NCBI GenBank assembly: GCA_963922205.1 | Contig: CAWUHX010000068.1 | Location: 310,001 to 374,000 of the forward strand | Length of the DNA stretch: 64,000 nucleotides | Direction: 5' to 3' | DNA from: Romanomermis culicivorax | Taxonomy: Eukaryota > Nematoda > Enoplea > Mermithida > Mermithidae | Shown: piece by piece, positions 49,901 through 61,200 of the stretch | Position numbering within the stretch: the first letter of the stretch is position 1 | How the letters are laid out: each line of letters begins with the position of its first letter | The notes under the pieces: model-generated | Seen by the model: only the letters and a program-made list of their open reading frames with translations | The model's database searches: none | What the model was told of the DNA's origin: nothing | Made by a program: the position numbers and the translations under genes

Positions 49901-52900
49901 TATATGCAAAGAATAAATTTAAAAATCAATGAAACTTTGAAAATGGTAAAAGTAAATTTGACATATTTACATATACGCATAGCAGCGATTTTTTGACTGA
50001 GGAAATTGAAGAAACAGCCTATGAAGTCAGCAAAATGGAAAAGGTTGTTTTTTCGAAAACCTATTTCAAAATTGCAACCAACTTACGTTTTCCTGATAAC
50101 AGTAATCTACGAAAAGTTCTATTTCACAGTCTCATTTATTTACTTTTTCAAAATTGCAGTAATTTCAAGTTTGATACGGTGAAAATCCTCCGAAATCAAC
50201 GAATAATATGGTAATGTGCTTATATTTACATCTTTCGATACACTGAAACATACCTGTACTTGGGGGGGGGGACCGCCCCCCCCCAACTTGGCCAACCATA
50301 TACCCACCCCCCCCAGTTTGGAAAAAATTTGCAAAAAAGTGTATGTTTTTTGGCCTTTTTGGGGAAAAATTTCGACTTTTTTCGACCCCCCCTCCAACTG
50401 GTCGGACCTCTTACGGGTATGCACTGAAACTGTATGTAACCAACTAGAAAAAAATATCGACCAAAGGCAATTATTTTTGATAGATCAGTAGGAGTACTCT
50501 GTCAATTTCGAGCAGGGTTCATACAAAATTGGAGAAAAAAATTCCCTGTGTTTTCCAGGTTTTCCAGGTTGACAAATGAAATTTTTCCAGGTTTTTATAA
50601 TGATGAAATATACTATCCTGAAGAAAAATACTGAATAATAGAAACATGTGTGAGCTAAAGTATCATCAAAAATAGAGTACTAAATCAAAAAATTTATTTC
50701 AAATTATTGTGCAACCTAGCGCCGAAAAATTTTTATTCCGAGGCCTCTAAAACGTTGGAAAATTAATTTTTCAGCACATTCTTATGCAGCTACCGATGAT
50801 CAATCGTGATCTTTTCACCATTTGATTGGCGGAAGCGTTAAAACATTTTTTAAACATTTTCGTATATCAAGAGCCAGTAATTTACCAATCATAATTATTT
50901 GTGATTGTTTTCAAACGTATAAACCATAAAAAAGTGTGATAGATATTTTATTTCGGATTCGGATATCGGTAATTAATGCAGGTGCTGAGCATCGGAAAAA
51001 ATTTGAATTTTGATATTCTATAGCGTTGGAAAATGAATATTTTAAAAAATCTATTTCCTGCCTGAAAAGTCAAATTTTTCAGTGAATTCAACATGTTTTC
51101 AACTGAAATTCAAAAAATAGGCAAGCAGCAATGAATTGAATGGCTTTTTCAGACAGAAGAACCTCTGGTATTGTTCCACGCTTAATCATTTTCCGAACGC
51201 AAAAAGTTATCGTCACGAAAGTCGAAAATTCTAAAGGACCACAAAACGATTTTGTGAAAATAATCTAGAAAAATCTGGGTTTTAGTCAAATATGTAAAAA
51301 AACAATACAAGGTCAAACATTCATCCATAACATGCTGATGTTTAAAAGCTATAAGCCAGCGTAAGCTAGGCCGACATTTTCCAACCGCACAACAGAAATG
51401 ATAACAAGAATCATGAGTGATTTGAAATTCAGCGCGAACCGCAGGGAAATTTTCGATATGTTTTCTTAAAAACGCTTGCATCATGGACAGGAAACTCACC
51501 TAATCAAAAAGGTCGTTAGGCTCTAATTTTCTCAAGCCATGTTAGCTTGTGTCGCTAAATTTTTAAGAGTCAACCATAATTTTTAGAAGCCATGACTCCT
51601 AATTGGCCTAAAACACCCTGACCAGACTCGAATTTTTTTGCTCGGAAATATGAATGCTCTATATAGCCGAAAACATTATGTTCATTAGTTTCCAATTTTC
51701 TGGCATAAATGAGGAGTTTGAATGTTTTCTCGAATATTGTCCTTACAATCCAATTGAAACGTTGACTTTGACATAATAATTTAAAGGCCAAATTAAAAGT
51801 TGAAAAACTAAAAAAACGATCTCAAATACTCGATGATTTTAAGCAATTTCACTTTCAATGAGCATAGCTGAATAAGAAAACTCGCCGCAGCGCGGCGAAA
51901 AAAATTGACGATTTTGCTGTACTTCTCAACACAAAATATTCATTTTTTCACAAAATTGCCTGCGTTTTCTAGGTTTTCCAGACCTGAAAAAAATTCCCTG
52001 TGTTTTCCAAGTTGTGTATGAACCCTGTCGAACTGAAAAGAGTCAAAGAAAATTCAAAAGAACGACAAACAGCTACAAAAAAACGTTCCGATCATAAAGA
52101 ACATGTGCCTATGCCTAGAAGCTGGAACGAAACAGGATAGGGGAAGGCTGTTCGAAAGTCCGGATGGACTGCTGAATTTTCCATGGATAGAATCGTCAGT
52201 TATTCGAGATTAGAGATCATTGAAAAAGAAAATTCTCAAATTTTTCCCCTAAAATTGCAAAAAGTTCTTTAAAATATAGTAATCGTTGTCTAAAAAGTCA
52301 TTAAAATCGCTACTTATAAAACGAAGAGCCGAGAAACAAATATTTTTTGCTTAACAATGAACACTGTCTAAGTCTATTCAGTTTTTTCGTCCAAGGATCG
52401 TGAGTGGAAAATATGGTCAGATTGATTGCTTCAAAAAATCTGACCATATATATGTCCCCTATAAGATTTGCCAATCATATGGCTAGCTTAAGGCAGGCTA
52501 TAGGTACTCCGAAATACCAATTTTTACGACGGGGACCCCCCCCCCCCCCAACTTGGCCAACCCAGTACCCAAAATCATTTCCCCCGCCCAGTTGGGAAAA
52601 AATTAAAAAAATTTGCCAAAAAGTGCATGTTTTTTGGCCTTTTTTGGGAAAAATTTCGACTTTTTTCGACCCACCCCCCAACTGGTCGGACCTCTTACAA
52701 GTATGATATACGACGTGTTCGCTGGGTAACCAACCTGCACTTCTCGGGACGGCGCCGGGGACGAAAATATAATATCCATTCTATAAGGCCTAATGATATC
52801 TTGGGCTGAAAAATCGTAACCGGGCGGCATACGATCTAACGCTAAGCGTAAAAGCGCGTTATTAGGATCGGCGATGGTGGCGGCCGCCGCGGACGACGTC

Positions 52901-53073
52901 GATGGCCTGCTGCTCAATCCGAATCGATGATTACTACCAGGCGCTGGCGACGAGCCGCCAAACGTCGAAGAATTACGACGATGATTGCCGCCAGAATTAT
53001 TACCGACGGCGCCGCCGCCCGAAAGAAAGTTGGCCGACGACGAGGCTATACCGCCGGAAACCTTTTGCCCCAT
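46990..53073 (-). CDS. gus: gustavus/SPSB-type SPRY domain and SOCS-box protein
   Basis: This family recruits substrates such as Vasa and iNOS through a SPRY domain to a Cullin-5/Elongin E3 ubiquitin ligase. Three coding exons on the minus strand join in phase: 53073-52735, 49706-49154 and 47111-46990 (stop 46992-46990), giving 337 residues. The N-terminus MGQKVSGGI matches the SPSB start. A Ser/Gly/Asn-rich insert of about 50 residues follows; human SPSB1 is 273 residues. The SPRY domain holds [30 protein letters not shown] (peptide-binding Arg, Pro and Ala), [23 protein letters not shown] and VSAVWGHCE. The SOCS box has [15 protein letters not shown] (Elongin) and [12 protein letters not shown] (Cullin-5). 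It converges on KMT2C. Intron 1 (3.0 kb) carries three repeats, one ending 29 bases from the exon 1 donor. Confidence 0.95.
47112..49153. other. gus intron 2 (2.0 kb)
   Basis: This AT-rich intron lies between the SPRY and SOCS-box exons. Near 47940-48330 there are opposed GGGTATCCGGGT and ACCCGGGTACCC motifs, and near 48500-48590 clustered CCCGATC and GATCCCGG motifs, suggesting decayed transposon ends. No coding sequence is convincing. Confidence 0.45.
50249..50421 (+). repeat. Poly-C/G-rich hAT-like MITE, copy 3
   Basis: The 173-bp element runs from CATACCTGTACTTGG to TTACGGGTATG. It is bounded by an exact 8-bp duplication CACTGAAA (50241-50248 and 50422-50429). It lies in gus intron 1 and is the cleanest example of this family's target-site duplication. 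Confidence 0.85.
50513..52027. mobile_element. 1.5-kb hAT-like element with CAGGGTTCATAC ends
   Basis: A 12-base inverted pair, CAGGGTTCATAC and GTATGAACCCTG, bounds the element. Subterminal AAAAAAATTCCCTGTGTTTT and TTTTCCAGG blocks occur at both ends. Flanking 8-mers do not match. An internal GC-hairpin variant (CTCGCCGCAGCGCGGCG) lies near 51880. It occupies half of gus intron 1. Confidence 0.72.
52230..52512 (+). repeat. ATGGCTAGCCAT-family repeat, decayed
   Basis: Blocks AATATAGTAATCGTTGTC, CCAATCATATGGCTAGC and CTATAGGTACTCC follow the family order. It directly precedes the poly-C/G MITE copy 4 in gus intron 1. Boundaries are approximate. Confidence 0.45.
52519..52705 (+). repeat. Poly-C/G-rich hAT-like MITE, copy 4 (decayed left end)
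   Basis: The interior is nearly the same as copy 3 (CCCAACTTGGCCAACCC, TTTTTTGGCC, AACTGGTCGGACCTCTTAC), and it ends AGTATG at 52705. The left terminal repeat is degenerate and no target duplication is visible. The element stops only 29 bases from the gus exon 1 donor at 52734, so it may influence splicing. Confidence 0.7.
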
Positions 53074-55293
53074 GATGTGTAGCGAAAAATTTGGAGAAAA
53101 AAATCTCTTTGGTGCGAAAAAAGCAAAAAATATATATTGCCGTTAAAAAAGAAATCGAAGGTAGGATTGTAGATTAAAGCTCGTTTTTTCGTCTATATTT
53201 CTCCAATTTCAAAAAATGCGATCACCACACAAATCAATGCATGATATTTTTCTTGCCGCCTTTATATAATTATAGAAAAGCCCCACGTTTTTCGGTCGTC
53301 GTGCGCCTCCCAGATACCTGTGGAAAATTAATATGATAGTTGCGTACGTTCTATACAAAAAATTACAAAGAGCAAGCAATCGAAAACTAGTTTGTTTTAA
53401 TCATTCAACACGCCGGGCCGGGAGACGAGACGGGATGGGATTCGATTGCACATAGACAAACGAAACAATATATTATCACAAAGTAAACAGTTGAATTAAT
53501 CGCAAAATAACTAGCGGGTCAGTAGTCAGGTTGAAAAGTGACGTCACGATGATTTGAAACATACGCAAGAAAAACATCGCCACATGGAAAAAAGAAATTT
53601 GCATGAATTCAACAGATGCGGGCTACAGTAAAGTTATCCGAAACTTTGGCGCGTTGCGCACCAATAGATCTGGAAAGATTATAGACAATATGCTGCAGTT
53701 TTGATTAAGACTTTAACTAAGATAAGTTTTCTCGCTATGCATTTTAACTTGGTCGATGCAACTATCATATGAAGGTAAGTTCAATATGGAAAAAACTAGC
53801 GAGCTTGCTACTGTGAAAAATTTTTTTTGTCAATTTGCGGCAAATGAACCGCCGAAAATTTCCTCTAATAACTTGGTCAAGTGGTAAAAATTTATTAAGT
53901 GAGTAGCATTCAGAAATTGTCCAAATCGACCGTGAGTATGAATGATGTTTTTCAACGATTTTGGCCTTTCTCATTCTCATAAAGGTCGTTTTTCGACAGT
54001 ATAAAATTTTTCATTGTGAAATTCTGTGTCAAATTGATCGCTGCATTTATCACTCTAGATTCAATGAGCTATAGACCAGATCATGAGTCCCAACACTGAC
54101 GTGAAAGATCTTTGCGACCTCACGGACATGCTAGAGTTCGAGGAACACTGCATTCTTAACGAGAAAAATGGGCGTGTCCCCAACAGCGAAACACACAATG
54201 GCGAAACTCATGATAGCGAAACTCAAAACAGCGGAATCTCAAAACAGCTATTCCCAAAAGAGCGAATCTCAATACAGCGAATAGTAAAAAGTTTTATGCA
54301 TAATGCACAGATAATTTTCATATTAAATATGCAAATTAGGTATATTGGGATCATTTTTGCTCATTGAAATAGTCTATCTTTAGTTACATTCGGCCATCTA
54401 AATTTTACATGCTTTTGTGGTTTGTAGGTATGCACGAACGGATCATTCAAAAATCACAAAAATATCTGTAGGAAAAACATTTTTGCAAAACGTTTGAAAG
54501 AAAACAAAAACAAAAAATTATCATGAGGATTTCCGATTAAAATTGTTTTGTATTCCAAAAAATCAAATTAATGAAATAAAATGAAATGAATAAAATGATT
54601 AAGCAGTAAAGGCAGAACAAAAAACAAATAATAAAGAAACGAAAAGTAAAATGATTAGGTAAAAAATAGCACAAAAACACACAACCAGAAAAATTAAACA
54701 AAAAGTGGCTCAAAATAAGAAAAACATAAAAGGAGAGAGTCAATAAAGGAAAAAACAAACAAAAAACATGCATGTAGATGTTAATAATAAACAAACAGGT
54801 GTAATATCGTGAAGACACATGCTATAAAGCCATAATGTCAGAAATCTGGCAATGGTGCCAAGCAGCATCTACTAGATCGAAATGGAGGACCAGGCATGCA
54901 CCAAACCGCCTACCTCACCCATATCTCCATTCTAGAAATAACTTCAAGTTCAGTATTTTGGGAATCTGTTCTGAGATTTTACTGTATCGAGAATCGCTGT
55001 ATTGAGACATCGCCGTATTGAGAATCGATGTATCGAGTCCCGCTATTTAGACCTTCAATGCTGTGTGTTCCGCTGAATAGACGTGAAACCCAAAAATGTA
55101 GCATTGACGTCAAAGCTCCGTCCACATGAGCAATCTGAGCCCATAATGCGATTTTACGAATTTTAGAATGTAATCAATCGGGTAAGAGATAACGGTAAAC
55201 ATATAAATAAGCTGTAAATACGAACAACCAACCAATCTTAATGTATATTTCTCGGATTTCGACATAGATTTAGCCCTTGCCAACATTATTTCT
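53074..55293. other. Upstream region of gus and 3' flank of COPB2
   Basis: The first few hundred bases upstream of the gus ATG should contain its 5' untranslated region and promoter. A minus-strand GTATCTGG donor-like site near 53318 could end a 5' noncoding exon. The rest is occupied by the element at 54170-55091. I see no additional gene. Confidence 0.4.
54170..55091. mobile_element. 922-bp element with inverted arrays of ~15-bp units, copy 2
   Basis: Left units run from 54180 to 54285 (CAGCGAAACACACAATGG, GGCGAAACTCATGATAG, AGCGAATCTCAATACAG). Right inverted units include GAATCGCTGTATTGAGA and CGCCGTATTGAGAATCG. AAAAAT flanks both ends, a possible short duplication. It lies between gus exon 1 and the COPB2 stop. 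Confidence 0.7.
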
Positions 55294-58200
55294 TCAATCT
55301 TCAGCTAGATTCAGTTCATCTTCGTCAAGTTGGAGCTCCTGAAAATCGTGACCAAGTTGATAGATCAAGGAGAAAAAGTCAAACAGATTAGAAAAAACAA
55401 ACAAAAGAAAGATTGGGCATGAAACTTACCGGATCGATTTCGTTTAGCTCCAAATTATCCAAGTCTAAATCCAAATCTTCGTTCGATTTCGTCAACTTTT
55501 TACTATCGCGAATAATTTCTGGTGCATGCTGATCATTCATGACCAAATCTGGTCTCAATTGACTACTTTTTGCGATGTCTGGAGCCTGTATATGGGTAGA
55601 AACAGTAACAAACTAAAGCATAAAGAAAACGGTGGCTTCTGTCAAATGACGGCAAATATGTGATGCTGATAACTTTTCAGTCGAGGATTGCAGCATTAAT
55701 TTTGTTAATTTTTTGTGCATATGTACATATTTTTGTTTTTTATACAAGAAATCCAACGGACACGAGTTAAATCCCGATAACAGAGATCTTCTGCAACATA
55801 AATTGCTCGATATTATCAATATCGTATCATCAAACAAAGTGATTGAAAATTCATGATTGAAACGGATAAGTTAATTCGGGCATATAATGAGGACATGACT
55901 TCGAGTTCTCAATGAAATTCCAGGAAACAACTCACTTTTTTATTCATGCTTTTCTTCTCTTCTTTCATCAAATTTCAAAAATATTGTATATTCTCGTTAT
56001 CATTTTGAAATGATACTCTTTTTGTTGACATAGCAAATTTTGCACATAACTTTAACGAAATTTCAGTTTTTGATGGAAAATTCTTAGATTTAATCAGACA
56101 GAACTGTGATTGAAATTTTTCGGCCAAAAGCATATCCGGCATAACTATAGAATCGGTGACCCGTACTTTCTACAACAACGGTTAAGCATATAGGCAGTTA
56201 GTAAAGGGGCGTGGTTAAATATCAGTCTGGTTCAATTTTTAGCCTACTATTTTCTTTGTGTACCTAGCACTTTTTAACCCCACGATATTTTTTTCAAATG
56301 AATGAAGCTAAATAATGTATTCTAAAGTCGCCCGAGAAATTCTTGCAGGCGGAAACGGTTAGTCAAGGCGTAAGAAAGTACGGCCCTACTTATTTGGCTT
56401 GTGAAAATTTACTGAAACAACTAAACGAAAAACAACTGTGTTGATGTAAATTTTGGAGATTTAAAGTTTGATTTTGGCATAAGTTTTGTTAACTTCGACC
56501 TTATCGGCTATTTTAGCGTTTTTTTGGGTTATCCTCTTTCATTTATATACTCTTTCGTTTTCTCATTGATTTCCCCTTGGGTTTCCTTTCTTTTATATCA
56601 AATTATTCTTACTTTTTCGGTTTCTTTATCCTTTATTCTCTTTATTTTTCTCCTTCCCTTTTTCGTTCGACTGCTTTTTTAAACTCGGTTCTTCGGTGTA
56701 CGAGGTACCCAAAGAAAAGAATACGCTAAAAATAGAACCAGACTGGCCGATATTTAACAACACCCCCTTTACTAACCGCCTATATGCTTAACCGTTGCTG
56801 TAGAAAGTACGGATCCCCGATTCTATAGTTATGCCGCATATCCTGCAATGTACTTCATGTCATTATGTACCTCGCTACTAAATGCAGAATCACCGAACGC
56901 GAAATCGTCGTCGCCGAACGGGCGCCGCTCGTCTCTTGCCGCATCAAATTCTTCATCGTCATCTTCATCGCGCGGCGGCGGCGTCGGCGACGGTTGACGT
57001 CGAAAAGCCGGCGGCGAAGGTGAACGATGCGTTTTTCGAACAACATCGGCGGCAGCCGTTAAAAAAGACGTAGCGGCGACCGTTTCTTCGACGTGTGCAG
57101 CGATCGGCGTCGGTCGCATCGACGTCGTCGACGTCGAACCAATCAATTTTCCGTCGGCGTCGAAACGTACGGTGCCCGCTTCTTCGGCTTCGGCCAGTTC
57201 TTTTAGAACGTTGAGTTCGCTGTTGGGCTAGAAATAAATTTATTTCGAAAGGAAATTCTTTTAAAAAACACGAACTCTGATTTTTTGTTGCAAATTTTCT
57301 AGTTTCTGAAACTTACAAGTAGAACGCGAAAATTATGATTTATTCTCTAATATTTCACTCTACACATTTAGAAACAACGTTGGAGTATTTCAAAATAAAT
57401 TTACTTTAATTATAGCGTATGCAGTAGCAGGGGTTTGTTGTGACATCATTTGCTTCAAATATTGTTCGGCCTTGAACGATTCTTTCAAACCGGGGAATAA
57501 ATTTTCGTATTTAGTCGGATCAGCTAAGCAATCGGCCATTTTTTGATTCGTAGCCGCAACTTTATCTTTCCATAAAGCGACAATTCTAAAAAGGAATACA
57601 ATTTAGGAAATTCGATATTTCCGACATTTCGTCGATATTGACACTAGCAATTTGGACAATTGGATTTTGAGTAAATAACACAAATCATTAATCAATAACT
57701 TAAAATTAGCAACGCGATTGCAATGGCTTCATTTTTGGTACACCGATCCCGGTTCCAAAAATCCAGAAAGTGTACGACTCGGTCTTATGTTTAAATCGAC
57801 GGTGCCAAAAATGCTTTTCGAGCTAATCAGACCGATTAACTTAGGGTAGTGGTACTTCTTCGAACTCATTTTGACTGTATGAGACAGGCGTGGATTTTTG
57901 TATTTGTACTAAAACATTCTGTTACATGTAAGTATAAAGCGGAAAAAATGCAAAACCACAAGATGCTGTCTGGTTATGTTGAATGGGCAATAATTAGTAG
58001 CTTAAAACTATTCAATAGAACGGGCTGATAAAAAGAACCGATGATTGGCTGGCAATATATATGAAAAACTATATTACATTTATCTTCAGAGATTTTTTAC
58101 GTACTTTTGAAATTTCGACATTCTTCTGTTTGACAAAAGTATGTATCGTACTTGTAATAGACTTTTCCGCACGAATTTATTTATTTAACTGCGCAAAATT

Positions 58201-61200
58201 ATTTTTTGCCGTGTTTGGAACAACTTAATTTACTCTTTTCTCACTAATAGACGGTAGATGTGCTCAAAATCTCAGGCTTGAGGAGTTTCTATACATTAAA
58301 GCGAGGATTTGCGAGAGAAAATTTATAAGTTAAGCTACATAGATATGACAACGTAGTTCTGAGGTCTGGTAGGTGGTTAGGCGACCTTTTTATGAGGCAA
58401 TCGGCCACAATTTCGGGGGCAAGGCAGGGGTTTTTTAGCACGAGTCCCATTAGCACTCGTACTAATGAAAAATATTTCACAGTTAGCACGGTTGACAAAT
58501 GATACTTTGTTGTTGGACCCAAACTAATGTGTGAGTTACCTGTTTTTACTGTATTATCGATTCATGAAATCATGCTTGATGCTGGTACTTTCAAGAAGAA
58601 TGAGACTCCCATCTGATTCTAAGTGATATTAGCTCATTCTTACATTATGCACTTGGTTAGTTAACCGACAAGTAAATAATCCGGTGGTTAGTTTGACAAT
58701 AAAACTTTTAGGAATCGCTAAAGTCGCGTTCTGTTTGGATAAAAGTTTACATGTTTTGTGTCTGGAAATGCGCTAAAACTCTAATAGTTTTTCGATTGAT
58801 TTTTGCAGAAAATGTACAATTTCATATTTGCTACAAACTATTACTGATTGGCGTAAACTTCAGCATATGTCGAATCAGCTCTTTTCAAATTACTCAAGTA
58901 GTGTCCAAGAGGTTAGAGCTGAAGCCGATTCAGATTCGAGCCACAGTGATTCACTAAGCAAAAGTGACGAAGATAATGAGGATATCGACAAAGTTGTTGG
59001 TTGCGAAAAAGACGATTTTTGATTTTTTATTACAATTTTGTGATATCTTTAATCTAACTTTCTTCGCGAACTTTTCTAAGAAATTTTTCTCTTTCAGTCA
59101 TTAGCACGCGTGCTAACGTTAGAAAATTTCCATTAGCACGGATCTGGTTTCATTAGCACAAAGCTAAAAATCCCTGAGTGGGGATCATTAACGGGAAAAA
59201 TTTCGTTTTTTCCACCCAAAAGCTCATTTCAGCAATATGATTGACTAATCTTGTGAATGGTGATTTTTGTTCCACTACCTCCAAATTAAATATAGGTTCT
59301 GAAATCTTAACTTTCTGAAATTTTGGAAAATTCACTCAAGTTTTCATAAACCGCAACAGATAAAAAAGAACAAGAGACGGAACCGGTTCTCTACACTTCA
59401 CCTTCTTCGGTTACATTCATAAAATTTTAATCATTTAATATTGGTTCCAGCTCTGGTTTGTCCCTGCACCTCTAAGTTATAATTCTAAATTTTTTAGAAA
59501 TATTGGAGTGAAATCTTACATATAACTCCATAATGAAAAATCATCAACTTTTTAAAAATTTATTTGAAAGTTCTGATTCACGTGGTTTTAATGTGTTATA
59601 GATGAAGAAGAGATCTGAATCCAAAAAATACAGAACAACATAAATTCTGAAGTAGTTAACTACCTCGATATTTGACTTGGCGCATATGTGCGAGCAAATA
59701 AGGCAGCTTCAGGCAATCGATCGGTTTTTATCAATAATTCTATACATTCATCAACCCTAGAAAATAAGCATTAGAAAAGACTTCAAACAACCTGACATTA
59801 ACAAGGCACGCTATTACGATTGAAATAGTACATTTAATTCACGACTTTGAAAATATAATATATCCAAAAGGTCGGGCTTAACGTGGGGACTAATACAACT
59901 GCTTTTGAAGCATTACATGACGAATTTTGAAACTCTAAATTTGAGAGTTTAAGAGTTCATTTTTTCAAAGTGAGTCGTTGACTATATTCGCTCAGTTGAT
60001 AATACCTTTTTGCAAGAAAGTACACATAAGAAAACAATATTTTTTGCCAGCTTTAAGGGTACAATGATCCATCTATCTCAATTTTAGTAACCGAAAAACT
60101 TATTTTTGAAACTTTAGATGTAACTCCTCTCTACTATGCACGTTCTTGTCTGATTTACAGAATGAGTGTTAAAACAGAAACACGAGATCACGTTTTTGTT
60201 CTAAAAGAATAGAAAATTTTGTTGAGAATTTTGAAGTTCAGTCAGTTGTATAAATGTATCGGTTAGCTTACTTTCCCAAAAGAAAATTCGACACAAAAGC
60301 AACGTTATTTTGTCCATTTTGAGTCGATTCGTATGATAATTTATTCATTAAAGGTAGTGAACCGGCGGAACTAGCCAATAATAAGAGGCCAGCGTAATCT
60401 TTAGCCCTGCCTAGACACTCGCCAGCCAAAATTAAGTCGCTTTTCATGGTAGCGGCGTGGCTCAATAGACGCCATTTTTCCTCCGACTGAAAAAATATGA
60501 AATAGTGAAAACCAAGAGTAAAAATAAGAAACAAGTGAATGAAGAACTAAAAATCCAAATAGAGACACTGAAACAATAAGAACTCAGTGTTTTGTTTGCA
60601 CGAGCTGTTTTGCACGGTGCAAAAAAATTACCGAAAAAGTTTTGCGCGCCAAAAATTTCTTTTGAACTATAAATAAATATTTCACTTTTTTCCACATGCA
60701 GTGTTTTTTTTGTACTTTACAAACGAAAAGGTCTAGAGTACAAACGAAAATTTGGGCTTCGTTTGTACCAGTACAAACAAAAATTTTTGGACAAAAAAAT
60801 TTTTTGTTACTCAACAGCTGTCAGTATTCAGTATCAATCGACTTTGTAGGACTTGTTTGTTATGCGTCCACACCGAAAGCGACAAACTAGCAGCTGTGGC
60901 ATAATAATAAAAGCTTTTTGTGGAGTATTTCACTAGTGCATGTTATGTGCCTCATGATCAAGTGTTTTATGTGTCTGAATTTGTAGCCTTCTTATGTGTC
61001 TCGTGGAAATAGCCAACGTATTCATATTTCACAGCATGTTTGTTGCATTTTATAACAATGAATCCTTTTTTCAGCAATTTTTCGCAAATTTCGGAGTACA
61101 AACGGTTTTTGAGAGGTCGTTTGTACCAGTACAAATAGACCGAGTACAAAAAAAACACTGTCCACATGTGGAAAATTTTTTTTCGAAAAATCTCAAAAAT

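Noticed and set aside
54083..54367. ORF with an acidic start near the gus promoter
   Set aside because: Most of it runs through the ~15-bp unit array of the 54170-55091 element; the short upstream part (KDLCDLTDMLEFEEH) is not enough to call a gene.
44572..55091. CRISPR-like array from regularly spaced CAGCGA units
   Set aside because: Units are imperfect, only a few per end, inverted between ends, and lie in a eukaryotic genome; they are parts of transposon-like elements.
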